Shown in pieces: positions 17,698 to 25,590 of a stretch of DNA of 29,027 nucleotides. Numbering within the stretch: position 1 is the stretch's first letter; each line of letters starts with the position of its first letter. The position numbers and the translations under genes were made by a program. Under the pieces are notes generated by a model. The model was not told the origin of the DNA. It did no database searches and saw only the letters and a program-made list of their open reading frames with translations. Source of the stretch: DATGIQ01 sp035295665. Lineage in GTDB: Bacteria; Planctomycetota; Planctomycetia; Gemmatales; Gemmataceae. The stretch lies in NCBI GenBank assembly GCA_035295665.1, contig DATGIQ010000237.1:1-29027 (forward strand). Direction: 5' to 3'.

Positions 17698-17880
17698 GTC
17701 TGCCGGCACGTCGGTCCGATCATCCAGGAATGTCTCGGGAAATCGCGCTGCACAGAGCGGCGCCGCGAAACCGAGACGCATATGGTTGCCGCGCAGCTTC
17801 TTGATAAGGTCCCAGTCAGCGTCATCACGATGAAAGAAATGGGATAACTGCTCCGGCGCTGGGTTGAAATCTCTGTCCGA
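17698..17880 (-). pseudogene. Remnant of a Tn3-family transposase N-terminal domain
   Basis: The minus-strand frame (open from 17985 to 17596) carries PAPEQLSHFFHRDDADWDL, then IKKLRGNHMRLGFAAPLC and RFPETFLDDRTDVP. This is the conserved start of Tn3-family transposases (DUF4158), which normally reads PEQL..YFHLDDAD..L, RRGDHNRLGFA and TFLDDPTDVP. Full transposases are close to 1000 residues; here only about 60 recognisable residues survive, and the frame then runs into repeat copy B. There is no catalytic DDE domain and no resolvase. It lies just downstream of the kinase gene and records an old Tn3-type insertion. Confidence 0.75.
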
Positions 17881-17990
17881 GCCGTGGGCGGACGCCACTT
17901 CGCCGGTAGTGCACGCCTTTCTTCTCCCCACCGACCCCATAGTCCGACGACGATCGCGCTGTTCCCTGTTGGTGGTTGCACCCAAGGCTG

Positions 17991-20543
17991 CTACGGCTTC
18001 GCGGGCTCCGTCGCTTCTTTTAGCTCCAGCAGCAACTTCTTGAAGTCCTCCCGGTCGCGCAGGGCGTCGAGATCCTTGTCTTTCTCCATGTGCGCGGCCT
18101 TCTTGTACCCGGCGGCGACGGCCTGTTTCAGCCAGGCCATCGCTTGCTCGGCTTCGGCGTCGGCCTGCTTTGCACCCGCGGGGGAAGGGTCGGCCGCGCG
18201 GAGGACGGCGGCGGTGACGGCCCGCCAGCAGGCGGCGTTGTACAGGCTGTCAGCATCGGCACGGTTGAGTTTCTCCCACATTTCGGCGGTCTGCCGGCAG
18301 CCCGCGGGGTCTTTCGCCTTCTCGAAGTGCCGCAGGCGTAGAGCCATCACGAACGGAAACAGAGGTGGATCGATGACCTTCCCGGCCGCCCGCTGGACAC
18401 AGTCATCGATGATTGGCACGGCCTCGGTGCCACGCTCGAGCTTCATCAGGCTTTCCGCCACGCCCCACATGCTCCGGAGCGTGTCGGGGTGGTCGGGGCC
18501 GAGCTTGGCCTTGCGCAGCGTCAGCGTCTCCTCGCGGAGCTTGAGCGCGTCGGCGTGGCGGCCAAGGGCGGTATAGCTGTTCGCCAGGTTGTTCATGCTC
18601 GTGAGCGTGTCGGGGTGGTCGGGGCCGAGCTTGGCCTTCAGGAGCGTCAGCGTCTCCTCGCGGAGCTTGAGCGCGTCGGCATGCCGGCCGAGGTCAGCGT
18701 AGCTGTTGGCCAGGCCCGTCATGCTCGTGAGCGTGTCGGGGTGGTCGGGGCCGCGGTGCCGGGCATAGAGCGCGCGGGCTCTCTCAAACTGCTCCGCTGC
18801 GGTCTTTGCATCGCCGAGGTACCAGAAGGACGTCCCCAGTGTCCACCGCAGCCGGGCCTCGACCAATGGCTGGTCCGTGAAGCTCTTGGCCACGAACGGC
18901 AAGGCTTCTTTCACAGCACGCCGGAGCGTGACTTCGTAGCCCAGACCACCCCGCTGCCCCTCTGGCCGCGCAGCCGCGAACACACGGTCTTCGACGAACT
19001 TCAGCACCGCCTTCGTCTCGGCCTCTCGTTGGTTGGCGGCCTTTTCCTTGTCCTCGGCGAGGTTCTTTTGCCTGGCGATTTCATGCTTGTCCGCCTCGGC
19101 TTGCTGGCGGGCCTGCTCGCGGTTAACGGCAATGACGAGCGACAACGGCACCGCCGCCAGCAGCAGGGCGGCCGCACCGGCCACCAGGGGCCGATGCCGC
19201 CGCATCCATCTCCCGGTCCTAACTGACCAGGGCTCGCGATACGCCGTCACTGGCTCATCGGCGAGCCAGTGCTCGATGTCCGCCGCCAAATCCAGCGCGG
19301 TTGCGTAACGCTCCTGCGGCCGTAATGCCATCGCCTGGAGGCAGATCGCTTCCAAGGCGGGTGGTACGCTTGGCTGGACGTGGCCTGGCCGGGCGAAGTC
19401 GCCGTTCTTGACCTGCTCCAGGAGCAGGCCCACGCAGGGTTCCTGGAACGGCGCACGCCCGGTCAGAAGGCAATAGAGAGTAGCCCCCAGGCTATAGACG
19501 TCGCTGGCCGGACCGAGCTGGTCGAGCTGCCCCGCCGCCTGCTCCGGACTCATGAAGGCCGGAGTACCGACGGCGGAGCCCATCTGCGTGAATGTCGAGC
19601 CACTGGCCGAGGCCGGGCGGAGGCTCCGTTCCTCTGACGCGGCGCAGGCGTCGGACCGCCCCACTGGCTTGGCCAAGCCCCAATCGACCACCAGCGTTTC
19701 ACCGTAGGGACCGAGCATGATATTGCCCGGCTTCAAATCCCGGTGCAGTACCCCGCGGCTGTGGGCATAGGCAATCGCGTTGCACACATCAAGGAACCGA
19801 CCCAGGAGGTTCCGCAGTTCCAGGATCCGCTCGCCGGGATCGTGGCCAGGATTCTCGGCCCGGTGAAAGCGCTGGATCGCATCATGGAGGCTTTCGCCCT
19901 TGATGAAGCGCATGGCGTAGAACGGCCGGCCGTCGGCATATTGTCCCAGGCCGTAGATCGGCACGATGCCCGGATGCTCCAATCCCCCCGTGATCTCGGC
20001 CTCCAGCAAGAAGCGGCTGCGGCTCTCAGGGTGATCGGCATACTGGGGCTGGATCTCCTTCAGGGCGACCTCGCGGTGCAGCTCCTCATCGTGGGCAACG
20101 AAGACCTCGCCCAAGCCCCCTTTGCGGTGCGGCCGCAAGATACGGAAGCGCGTCCCTGCGGATGCCGGCGTGGCCTGCCGCGTGGAGTACGGATCGTCGG
20201 CCGGGGAACCAACCGGGAGTCGCGTCAGCGTGGCGTGCAGTTGGGCGTCGGCGATCTGACGCAAGTCCTCCCGCACGAAGCCGGCAGGATCGAGCGCTGC
20301 GAGACTTTGCTCCGGGTCATTGCCGTGCAGCTCCAGGTGTTTGTGCACGAGTGCCTCGAGCAAGGGATGCGCGTCGCTGCCGAGGGCTCCTTGTTCGACG
20401 AGGATCTGGCCCAGGGACTTGGCCTTGTTCAGTACCCAGGCGTTCATCGCCGCGATGAGTGCGTCCCGGCTGATGAAGTCCATCTGCACGGCCAGGATGC
20501 CGAAGAGAAGGTTGCAGTCGGTAGCTGCGCTCGCTGGAGGCAT
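17991..20543 (-). CDS. Membrane-bound Ser/Thr protein kinase with TPR C-terminal domain
   Basis: This is a protein of about 850 residues. Residues 1-100 are the planctomycete N-terminal domain (DCNLLFGILAVQMDFISRDA). The Hanks-type kinase spans about 132-430: RKGGLGEVFVA loop, VALKE lysine at 162, HRDLKPGN at 267-274, DWGLA replacing DFG, GTPAFMSPEQ and SDVYSLG. The first loop glycine is Arg here. One TM helix follows at about 452-473, then a coiled stretch rich in Glu, Lys and Ala, then kinesin-light-chain-type TPRs (GPDHPDTLTSM, LANSYADLGRHADALKLREE). Such proteins are membrane signalling kinases whose TPRs bind partners. The start at MPPASAATDCN is preferred for GGGGGA upstream and family position; ATG at 20564 is the alternative. 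No substrate or phosphatase gene is adjacent. Confidence 0.9.
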   Translation of the reverse strand: MPPASAATDCNLLFGILAVQMDFISRDALIAAMNAWVLNKAKSLGQILVEQGALGSDAHPLLEALVHKHLELHGNDPEQSLAALDPAGFVREDLRQIADAQLHATLTRLPVGSPADDPYSTRQATPASAGTRFRILRPHRKGGLGEVFVAHDEELHREVALKEIQPQYADHPESRSRFLLEAEITGGLEHPGIVPIYGLGQYADGRPFYAMRFIKGESLHDAIQRFHRAENPGHDPGERILELRNLLGRFLDVCNAIAYAHSRGVLHRDLKPGNIMLGPYGETLVVDWGLAKPVGRSDACAASEERSLRPASASGSTFTQMGSAVGTPAFMSPEQAAGQLDQLGPASDVYSLGATLYCLLTGRAPFQEPCVGLLLEQVKNGDFARPGHVQPSVPPALEAICLQAMALRPQERYATALDLAADIEHWLADEPVTAYREPWSVRTGRWMRRHRPLVAGAAALLLAAVPLSLVIAVNREQARQQAEADKHEIARQKNLAEDKEKAANQREAETKAVLKFVEDRVFAAARPEGQRGGLGYEVTLRRAVKEALPFVAKSFTDQPLVEARLRWTLGTSFWYLGDAKTAAEQFERARALYARHRGPDHPDTLTSMTGLANSYADLGRHADALKLREETLTLLKAKLGPDHPDTLTSMNNLANSYTALGRHADALKLREETLTLRKAKLGPDHPDTLRSMWGVAESLMKLERGTEAVPIIDDCVQRAAGKVIDPPLFPFVMALRLRHFEKAKDPAGCRQTAEMWEKLNRADADSLYNAACWRAVTAAVLRAADPSPAGAKQADAEAEQAMAWLKQAVAAGYKKAAHMEKDKDLDALRDREDFKKLLLELKEATEPAKP
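18481..18753 (-). repeat. 126-bp tandem repeat encoding TPR units
   Basis: The sequence GTGTCGGGGTGGTCGGGGCC recurs at 18481, 18607 and 18733, exactly 126 bp apart, inside the kinase gene. Each period encodes one 42-residue TPR of the kinesin-light-chain type. The two full units are nearly identical in DNA, which points to recent duplication or gene conversion and allows repeat-number change in frame. Confidence 0.85.
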
Positions 20544-20695
20544 CGGAGCATTCCCCCTGTCCATTGTTGGGGTACAGCGTCAAGAGTCAAGCCTCATTCT
20601 ATGGGCCACGGTCCCATTCCGGGGCATGAAAACTTTCCCTGTTGCCAGTCAGAGCAGCTCCAGCACGGATTGAATCTAACCGCCGGCGATACAGG

Positions 20696-21742
20696 TCATA
20701 AGAGCTTTTCTAGCGCCTGCTCGGTCTGCTCGTCGCTAGGCTTGACGTAGCGCCAGATGTATTTGCTGGAGGCGTGGCCGCTCATCTGCATGGCGAACTC
20801 GACGCCGTGCTCCTGGGCGACCTTGCGCAGGAAGGTGTGCCGCAGCGTGTGCGCCGACAGGGTGACATGCTTGCTCTTGTCGCGGATGGTGGCGTTGGCC
20901 TGGCCGGCGAGCGTACGCAGCAGGTGATCGACGTCCTGGCGGGTGAGCCGGTTCCCGGCGCGGGTGCAGAACAGGGGACTGCCGCGATCGCCGCTCAGCT
21001 CGTTGAGGTAGGCGTCGAGCGCCTCGCGGGCGTCCTTGGGGATAAAGAGCCTGGCGGTGCGCAGCTTGCCTTTCCGCTTCACGTCGACCAGATGCTTGCC
21101 CTTGTATTGCGCGCGGTCGAGGCCGACCAGCTCGGAGACGCGCAGGCCGGTGTTGAGCAGCAGCAGGAAGACGGCCTTGTCGCGGACGGGCTGCTGGTGG
21201 CCGCGCGTCTTGAGCTGCAGAAGCTGCTCGGCGGCGGAGCGCAGGCGCATGACCTCGGTGTCGGCCAGTCCCTTCCAGGTGGGCTCGTCAGTGAGCAGCT
21301 CCTTGAGGCCGGCGCAGGGATTGCCAGCGAGGAAGACACGGCGGTTCTGGATCCACAGGGCGAAATGCCGCAGGGTCGAGAAGACGCGGTTGACGGTCGT
21401 GGCCTTGCGTTTCTTCTTGTCCTGGCGGCGCTCGATGGGCGTGGCTTCGAGCCAGCGGAGGAAGCCGGCGGTGACCGACTTGGTCCAGTCGTCGGCCTGG
21501 TCGGAGCCGACGTGCTGGTCGAAGTAACGAAAGAACAAATCGAGGTCGCGGCGCTTGGCCTCGCCGGTGTTGTCGCTTTTGGCCTTGCCCTCCAGCTCCT
21601 GGTAGACGCGGCGCCAGGCGGAGAGGGTGCTTGGGTCCTCGCCCTGGAGCATCTCGGCGATCAGGCTCTGGCCCCTCGGCCGGAGCGGCACGGGGAGGTG
21701 GATGTCCGGCGCGGGGCAGGGGGTGGTTTTCGGTCGGGGCAT
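20696..21742 (-). CDS. Tyrosine recombinase / integrase
   Basis: This is a 348-residue XerC/D-like site-specific recombinase. The SAM-like core-binding domain covers about 25-135, with FFRYFDQHV and TVNRVFSTLRHFALW. The catalytic domain has every expected residue: Arg201 in NTGLRVSELVGL, Lys224 in the beta-hairpin VKRKGKLR, His298/Arg301 in AHTLRHTF, His323 in MSGHASSKYI and Tyr332 in RYVKPS. It should therefore be active. It cuts and rejoins DNA at specific sites, either to move an element or as a stand-alone recombinase. AAGGAA about 9 nt before the ATG lies inside an inverted repeat. A fragment of a related integrase occurs at 25577-25690. No excisionase gene or clear att pair is visible. 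Confidence 0.93.
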   Translation of the reverse strand: MPRPKTTPCPAPDIHLPVPLRPRGQSLIAEMLQGEDPSTLSAWRRVYQELEGKAKSDNTGEAKRRDLDLFFRYFDQHVGSDQADDWTKSVTAGFLRWLEATPIERRQDKKKRKATTVNRVFSTLRHFALWIQNRRVFLAGNPCAGLKELLTDEPTWKGLADTEVMRLRSAAEQLLQLKTRGHQQPVRDKAVFLLLLNTGLRVSELVGLDRAQYKGKHLVDVKRKGKLRTARLFIPKDAREALDAYLNELSGDRGSPLFCTRAGNRLTRQDVDHLLRTLAGQANATIRDKSKHVTLSAHTLRHTFLRKVAQEHGVEFAMQMSGHASSKYIWRYVKPSDEQTEQALEKLL

Positions 21743-21752
21743 GGGGAAAATT

Positions 21753-21837
21753 CCTTATGACAAATGAAGTTTTGCCTTTTTACCGGTACCGGGACACGGG
21801 TTGCGGCGGTTCCCGGCGGTATTCGTTTGTCATAAGG
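21753..21837. promoter_or_regulatory. Inverted repeat over the integrase start region
   Basis: CCTTATGACAAA at 21753-21764 is perfectly inverted as TTTGTCATAAGG at 21826-21837, with 61 bp between. A looser third half-site, TTATGTCA, follows at about 21842. The left arm contains the integrase Shine-Dalgarno on the minus strand. This fits an operator for self-repression or a recombinase core-site pair; which one is not shown by sequence. Confidence 0.6.
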
Positions 21838-22315
21838 TGCATTATGTCACGCGACTTGGCAAGGAGAACAAACGCGCCCTGTAATCTTTCACGGTAATTC
21901 GCGGGATGATGTCCTGATGCGGGTGCGTCCCGTCCAATGGGGCCGCAAATGGAAGCGGGACGTCAAATCGGGCACTTGCAACGGCAGGACTTTCACCTGC
22001 AAGATCGCGGCCTTGTCGGCTGCTCCAGACTCCCGACGCCTTTTGTCTTCCCGGAAGAACCAGAAAAACTATCCGATTTATCCTTGCGTTAAGGCTAAGC
22101 TTCTGTAAGATCGAAGAGAATCGCTCGAGTCACTACGGCTGTCTTCGCCTTGATGCAGAAGCTTATGCTGCGCAGCTCCTCGCATATCGTGCTGAGCGTT
22201 CGACAAGTTACGCAGGTCAGGGCCTGACCAAGACAGCGGCCAACGGAACCTTTCCACGCACGGCCTGCCGACCGGGACTGGAAGAGGAATACCAACCCGC
22301 TGGGGGGCCACCACG
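21838..22315. other. Gene-poor stretch upstream of the integrase
   Basis: I see no convincing gene here. The one structured element is a 5-bp stem with a 7-base loop at 21984-22000 (minus-strand reading GCAGG-TGAAAGT-CCTGC). It resembles a tRNA T-arm, but no acceptor, D or anticodon arms can be paired around it. Small open frames on both strands have no recognisable motifs. Confidence 0.4.
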
Positions 22316-22516
22316 TTGCGCAGAACCTTGTGTGTCGAGCCACTGGAGGACCGAACAGTTCTCACGACTGCACGCGGCGAAGTAGGCGTTCTCCTTTCCT
22401 TCCCCTGCTACACACGAGCATCCTGTTTGAGCTGGCTGAGACCAGCTTGCCGGGTCCGTGTACGAGTTAATCAAGATACGCTCATGTTCGCGTTCGTCGT
22501 TCGCCACAGCCGCTGA
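22316..22516 (+). pseudogene. Decayed N-terminus of an LEDR-motif secreted protein
   Basis: A TTG-initiated frame reads LRRTLCVEPLEDRTVLTT at its start. This is the arginine-rich, PLEDRTV motif that opens many secreted planctomycete proteins, including the two intact genes downstream. After about 25 residues the frame loses any secreted-protein character (Cys- and Arg-rich text) and stops after 66 codons, with no ATG and no strong ribosome binding site. It is best read as the head of a lost third paralogue. Confidence 0.5.
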
Positions 22517-22578
22517 GTCTCGGTGTGACCAGGCGGTGGCCTGTATTTATTCCTCGCACCCGTTGAAAGGAACCAGTC

Positions 22579-23649
22579 ATGCTTCCTAGTCTCCGCAGGT
22601 GGTTTAGCTTCGAGTACCAACAGAGCCAGCGCGACCGGTTTCGGCAGTGCTTCAAGCCGCGGCTGGAGCGGCTCGAAGACCGACTGGCGCCGACGGTTAC
22701 TGTTTACGCCCCGGTCGTTAACCCCCCGATCGGTCCGATGGCGGTGGAAGGGGCCTTGACTTCCTTTAATCTGGGCTCGTTCAGCGACCCTACAACGAAT
22801 GCCACCTCGTGGACGGTAGATGTCGATTGGAAGGACAACACCGCCCATACTTCGTTCACGATCACCGCTCAGGGTGCGCTGGATCCTAAGCCTCACACCT
22901 ACTACGAGGAGGGAAGCTATCTCGCCGCAGTCACGATCACCAACAACCTGAACACGTTTGGTTCCGCGACCTTCCTCGTGACCGTGTCCGATCCGGCGGT
23001 GGTGGGCACGCCCCTGCAAATCTCCACTGTCGCCGGTGCGCCCTATGTCGGCGCAGTGGGCACCTTCACCGATCCGGGTGGGACCGAACCCAATGGCTTC
23101 GATCCGAGTGGTACCATCTACGACCACTACCAGGTAACCAGCATCGACTGGGGCGATGGTCCCCCTCTGGACACGAGCACAGGGACGCTCAGCTACAGCG
23201 GCAGCCCTGGTTCCACGACGGCAGCCTTCACCATTAGCGGGAATCACACCTACGCCGCCGCGGGCCCCTACACCATCACGTGCACGATCGACCACGAAGG
23301 TGTCTCTACCACCTTCACGAGCACGGCCAACTCCGTCAGCTACGCCGACGCGACGAACAATCTCCTCGTGCAGGTGGGAAAAGCGCCCATCATCGGCCAG
23401 GCGAGCATCGCGACCGGGGGAACGGGCTTCGCCAACTCGGGCAACCAGACCGCCCTCCTCAACACGCTCAGTGACGCCTTGAGCGATTTCAATTCGACCC
23501 CGTTGACCCAAGCCGACATTAACGCTGGCGTCAAAAAGTTAAATCACTTCATATCGCAAGTGATGAACCTAGAAAACGCCGGTCTCATCGATTCCGGGGA
23601 TGCCGCCCTCTGGATCGCGGAGGCGCAGGAAATCATCACTGCCACGTGA
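22579..23649 (+). CDS. Secreted LEDR-motif protein with PKD-like domains
   Basis: This is a 356-residue protein. Residues 1-40 are basic and carry RLERLEDRLAPTV, the N-terminal motif of many planctomycete exported proteins. Two beta-rich PKD/Ig-like units follow: SWTVDVDWKDNTAHTSF with HTYYEEGSYLAAVTI, and VTSIDWGDGPPLDT with HTYAAAGPYTITCTI. The WxDG...HTY...G.Y pattern is typical of PKD domains. Residues 254-356 are a helical module (SYADATNNLL to WIAEAQEIITAT) shared with the protein at 24216, and FI.QV...II suggests a FIMAH-like domain. AAAGGA lies about 8 nt before the ATG. It probably sits outside the cell or on the surface; the ligand is unknown. Confidence 0.8.
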   Translation: MLPSLRRWFSFEYQQSQRDRFRQCFKPRLERLEDRLAPTVTVYAPVVNPPIGPMAVEGALTSFNLGSFSDPTTNATSWTVDVDWKDNTAHTSFTITAQGALDPKPHTYYEEGSYLAAVTITNNLNTFGSATFLVTVSDPAVVGTPLQISTVAGAPYVGAVGTFTDPGGTEPNGFDPSGTIYDHYQVTSIDWGDGPPLDTSTGTLSYSGSPGSTTAAFTISGNHTYAAAGPYTITCTIDHEGVSTTFTSTANSVSYADATNNLLVQVGKAPIIGQASIATGGTGFANSGNQTALLNTLSDALSDFNSTPLTQADINAGVKKLNHFISQVMNLENAGLIDSGDAALWIAEAQEIITAT

Positions 23650-23683
23650 CTCTGAGCAGGCGGCGCCCCCTCCTGGGAAAGTA
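23605..23683 (+). repeat. 79-bp duplication, copy 1 (gene end plus downstream)
   Basis: This segment matches 25512-25590 at about 75 of 79 positions. It covers the codons for the last residues of the LEDR protein, its stop codon and 34 bp of non-coding sequence. Similarity stops sharply after GGGAAAGTA. Identity that continues past a stop codon shows DNA-level duplication or gene conversion rather than protein-level selection. Confidence 0.8.
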
Positions 23684-23940
23684 TGCGCCCACGATGTAGC
23701 TGATTTGTACGCCGGGGATATTGATATTGCCGGCGTGCTCTACCTGATGGGCACGTTCCATGATGGGACTGTGGGGAAAATCTTCGGCACCGTCCGCCTG
23801 CACAGCATCGGCCATCAGTTCCAGACCGCGAGCAAAGCCGTGGGGCCCTGGATGCCTTTTGGAGCTATGTGGGCGGGGGCTGAACTGGCCACGGCAGAGG
23901 GAAGGCTCTTGGAACTCGACAACCAGAACGATGAGAGCAG
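23684..23940. other. Stretch without a recognised gene
   Basis: Both strands are open for over 100 codons here. The plus frame ends in LLELDNQNDESSVHTAP, but neither translation shows a known domain, a good start or a ribosome binding site. I could not decide whether this is a gene remnant or chance openness in GC-rich DNA. Confidence 0.35.
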
Positions 23941-24112
23941 CGTGCACACCGCGCCTTAAGCGTACGGCTGGGCTGGTAACGCTAGGCTTGGGGACCTCCT
24001 CACTACCGGTAGGTCGCCAAGACGAACGTAAGTGAACCACTGACGAAGTGTCGAAAGCATATGTCGGACGGAACTAAGAAAGGAAGCCGGTGAGTGCTCA
24101 CCACCAAGCAAA
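23941..24112 (+). ncRNA. Possible 5' fragment of a group II intron
   Basis: The stretch contains GTGCAC near 23941, CCTTAAGCG, GGTAACGCTAGGCTTGGGGA, then CGTAAGTGAACCACTGACGA and GTGTCGAAAGC. The order and wording resemble domain I of bacterial group II introns, where CGTAAGTGAACC and GTCGAAAG are familiar. No reverse transcriptase, domain V hairpin or 3' end is visible, so at most this is a truncated intron. The assignment rests on pattern memory and needs a covariance search. Confidence 0.38.
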
Positions 24113-24215
24113 GCGCTCACCGACCCACGCATCGCCGGGGCAATTGGTCTGCGCCCCCGGAGCGATGGCGTTTTTGTTGTACCGCGGACCGCCTCCGAAT
24201 CAGGAGTCAAGTATC

Positions 24216-25562
24216 ATGGTATTTCCTTCCTGGCTTCGCTCGCTCAGACGAGGTTTGCCACGCAGTCAAGCCGCCCGTTCGCCCAGCCTTTTCTCTCTAG
24301 GAGGCAACGTAGCCATGTTGCAAAACTGTCGAAGAACGCTCACCCTTGAGTTCCTGGAGGATCGGACGGTGCCATCTGGCTTGATCACGGCCGTTGAGGA
24401 TCCCAGCACCGGGAATGTCTTCATCAGCGGCGACAATCTTAACAACGGCTTCCAGATCAATCAGAGTGCGAGCATCTTGGGCGCCGTGCTTCAGGTTACC
24501 CCGATTCCGGGCAGTCACACGGCGATCAACGGCATAGCCAGCAATAGCGCCTTTGCGAACTTCGTCCTGGCCGGTGATGGAAGTATGAGTCCCCCGCTGC
24601 CGCCCGTCAACAGTCTGTTCATCTCGGACGGCAACGGCAGCAACACCATTCTGCTGGGGAACCTGGGCCCCACGGCTGGCTTCGCCCTCCCCGGCGACAT
24701 CGAGATCGATACCGGCTCCGGCACGGACAAGGTCCAGCTCACTAACATCGCGACCACTGCCGGCAGCATTCTCTTCAACGGCACCCACGGCGCTGGCACA
24801 GGCCACGACAGCGTCAGCATGATGAATGTCAGCGTGGCCCTGGGCGCGAACGGCACTTTCGGCAATTCCGGCCACAATGTCCTCACGGCCCAGAACCTCA
24901 CGGCCGCCTCAGGGTCCATCGACGGCGGGTCCACGCCTGGCAGTGTTTACATCGGCGAGGGCGGCAACAATGGCTACGAAGTGTTCGACTTCATTACCAA
25001 TACCGCCACAAAGGTCACCGCGTCGCCCAACCCCTCCATCGACGGCCAATTGGTTACCTTCACGGCCACGGTGGCAGTGGTCTCCCCATCTGTCGGCATC
25101 CCGCTCGGCTCCGTTCAGTTCCAGGTCGATGGCAGCAACCTCGGCGCGGCGGTTGTGCTGAGTAACGGAACGGCCACCAGCTTCAGCATCACCCTGGCGG
25201 CCGGCCCCCACTCCGTGCAAGCATCCTACACCAGCTCCAATGCCAACTTTATCGACAGCGTGTCGGGGAACTTCACCCAGACCGTCCTCAGCTACGCCGA
25301 CGCGACGACCAACCTGTACAACCAGGTGAACGCCGTGATCCCCCCAACGGGCATCGCGACCGGGGGCATCCAGAACGACCTCCTCAAGAAGCTCCAGGAC
25401 GCCATCACCGCGTTCAACGTGCCCGACAATGCCACTGGCGTCAAGAAGTTAAATCTCTTCATAATGCAGGTGACCGTCCTAAGCGGCACGCAGATCGATC
25501 CCACGCTGGCCGCCTTCTGGATCGCGGAGGCGCAGGAAATCATCACTGCCACGGGACTCTGA
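24216..25562 (+). CDS. Secreted LEDR-motif protein with Ig-like domain
   Basis: This is a 448-residue protein. The N-terminus is basic, with RRTLTLEFLEDRTVPSG, the planctomycete LEDR export motif. Residues about 60-265 are Gly-, Asn- and Ser-rich beta structure (ISDGNGSNTILLGNLG, IDTGSGTDKVQL), as in parallel beta-helix surface proteins. Residues about 265-358 form a bacterial Ig-like domain (TASPNPSIDGQLVTFTATV, GSVQFQVDGSNLG, GPHSVQASYTS), often found in adhesins. Residues 359-448 are the helical module shared with the protein at 22579. AGGAG about 10 nt before ATG 24216 sets this start; the frame is open from 24090. Likely surface-exposed. Confidence 0.8.
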   Translation: MVFPSWLRSLRRGLPRSQAARSPSLFSLGGNVAMLQNCRRTLTLEFLEDRTVPSGLITAVEDPSTGNVFISGDNLNNGFQINQSASILGAVLQVTPIPGSHTAINGIASNSAFANFVLAGDGSMSPPLPPVNSLFISDGNGSNTILLGNLGPTAGFALPGDIEIDTGSGTDKVQLTNIATTAGSILFNGTHGAGTGHDSVSMMNVSVALGANGTFGNSGHNVLTAQNLTAASGSIDGGSTPGSVYIGEGGNNGYEVFDFITNTATKVTASPNPSIDGQLVTFTATVAVVSPSVGIPLGSVQFQVDGSNLGAAVVLSNGTATSFSITLAAGPHSVQASYTSSNANFIDSVSGNFTQTVLSYADATTNLYNQVNAVIPPTGIATGGIQNDLLKKLQDAITAFNVPDNATGVKKLNLFIMQVTVLSGTQIDPTLAAFWIAEAQEIITATGL

Positions 25563-25590
25563 GCAGGCGGCGGGCCCTCCTGGGAAAGTA
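25512..25590 (+). repeat. 79-bp duplication, copy 2 (gene end plus downstream)
   Basis: This is the partner of 23605-23683. Here too the identity spans the stop codon, which in this copy falls six bases later because TGA became GGA. Beyond GGGAAAGTA this copy runs into the integrase fragment, while copy 1 does not. Confidence 0.8.

Noticed and set aside
19743..20750. Plus-strand frame of 335 codons
   Set aside because: Antisense to the kinase gene and its upstream region; no domain visible.
20774..21760. Plus-strand frame of 328 codons rich in Gly, Ala, Leu and Val
   Set aside because: Antisense to the integrase, which has all six catalytic residues.
22471..23511. Minus-strand frame of 346 codons
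   Set aside because: Antisense to the PKD-like LEDR protein; Arg/Gly/Val-rich and without motifs.
23600..24040. Overlapping frames of 119 (plus) and 134 (minus) codons
   Set aside because: The plus frame begins inside the upstream gene, and neither has a recognisable domain or ribosome binding site; described only as an unassigned stretch.
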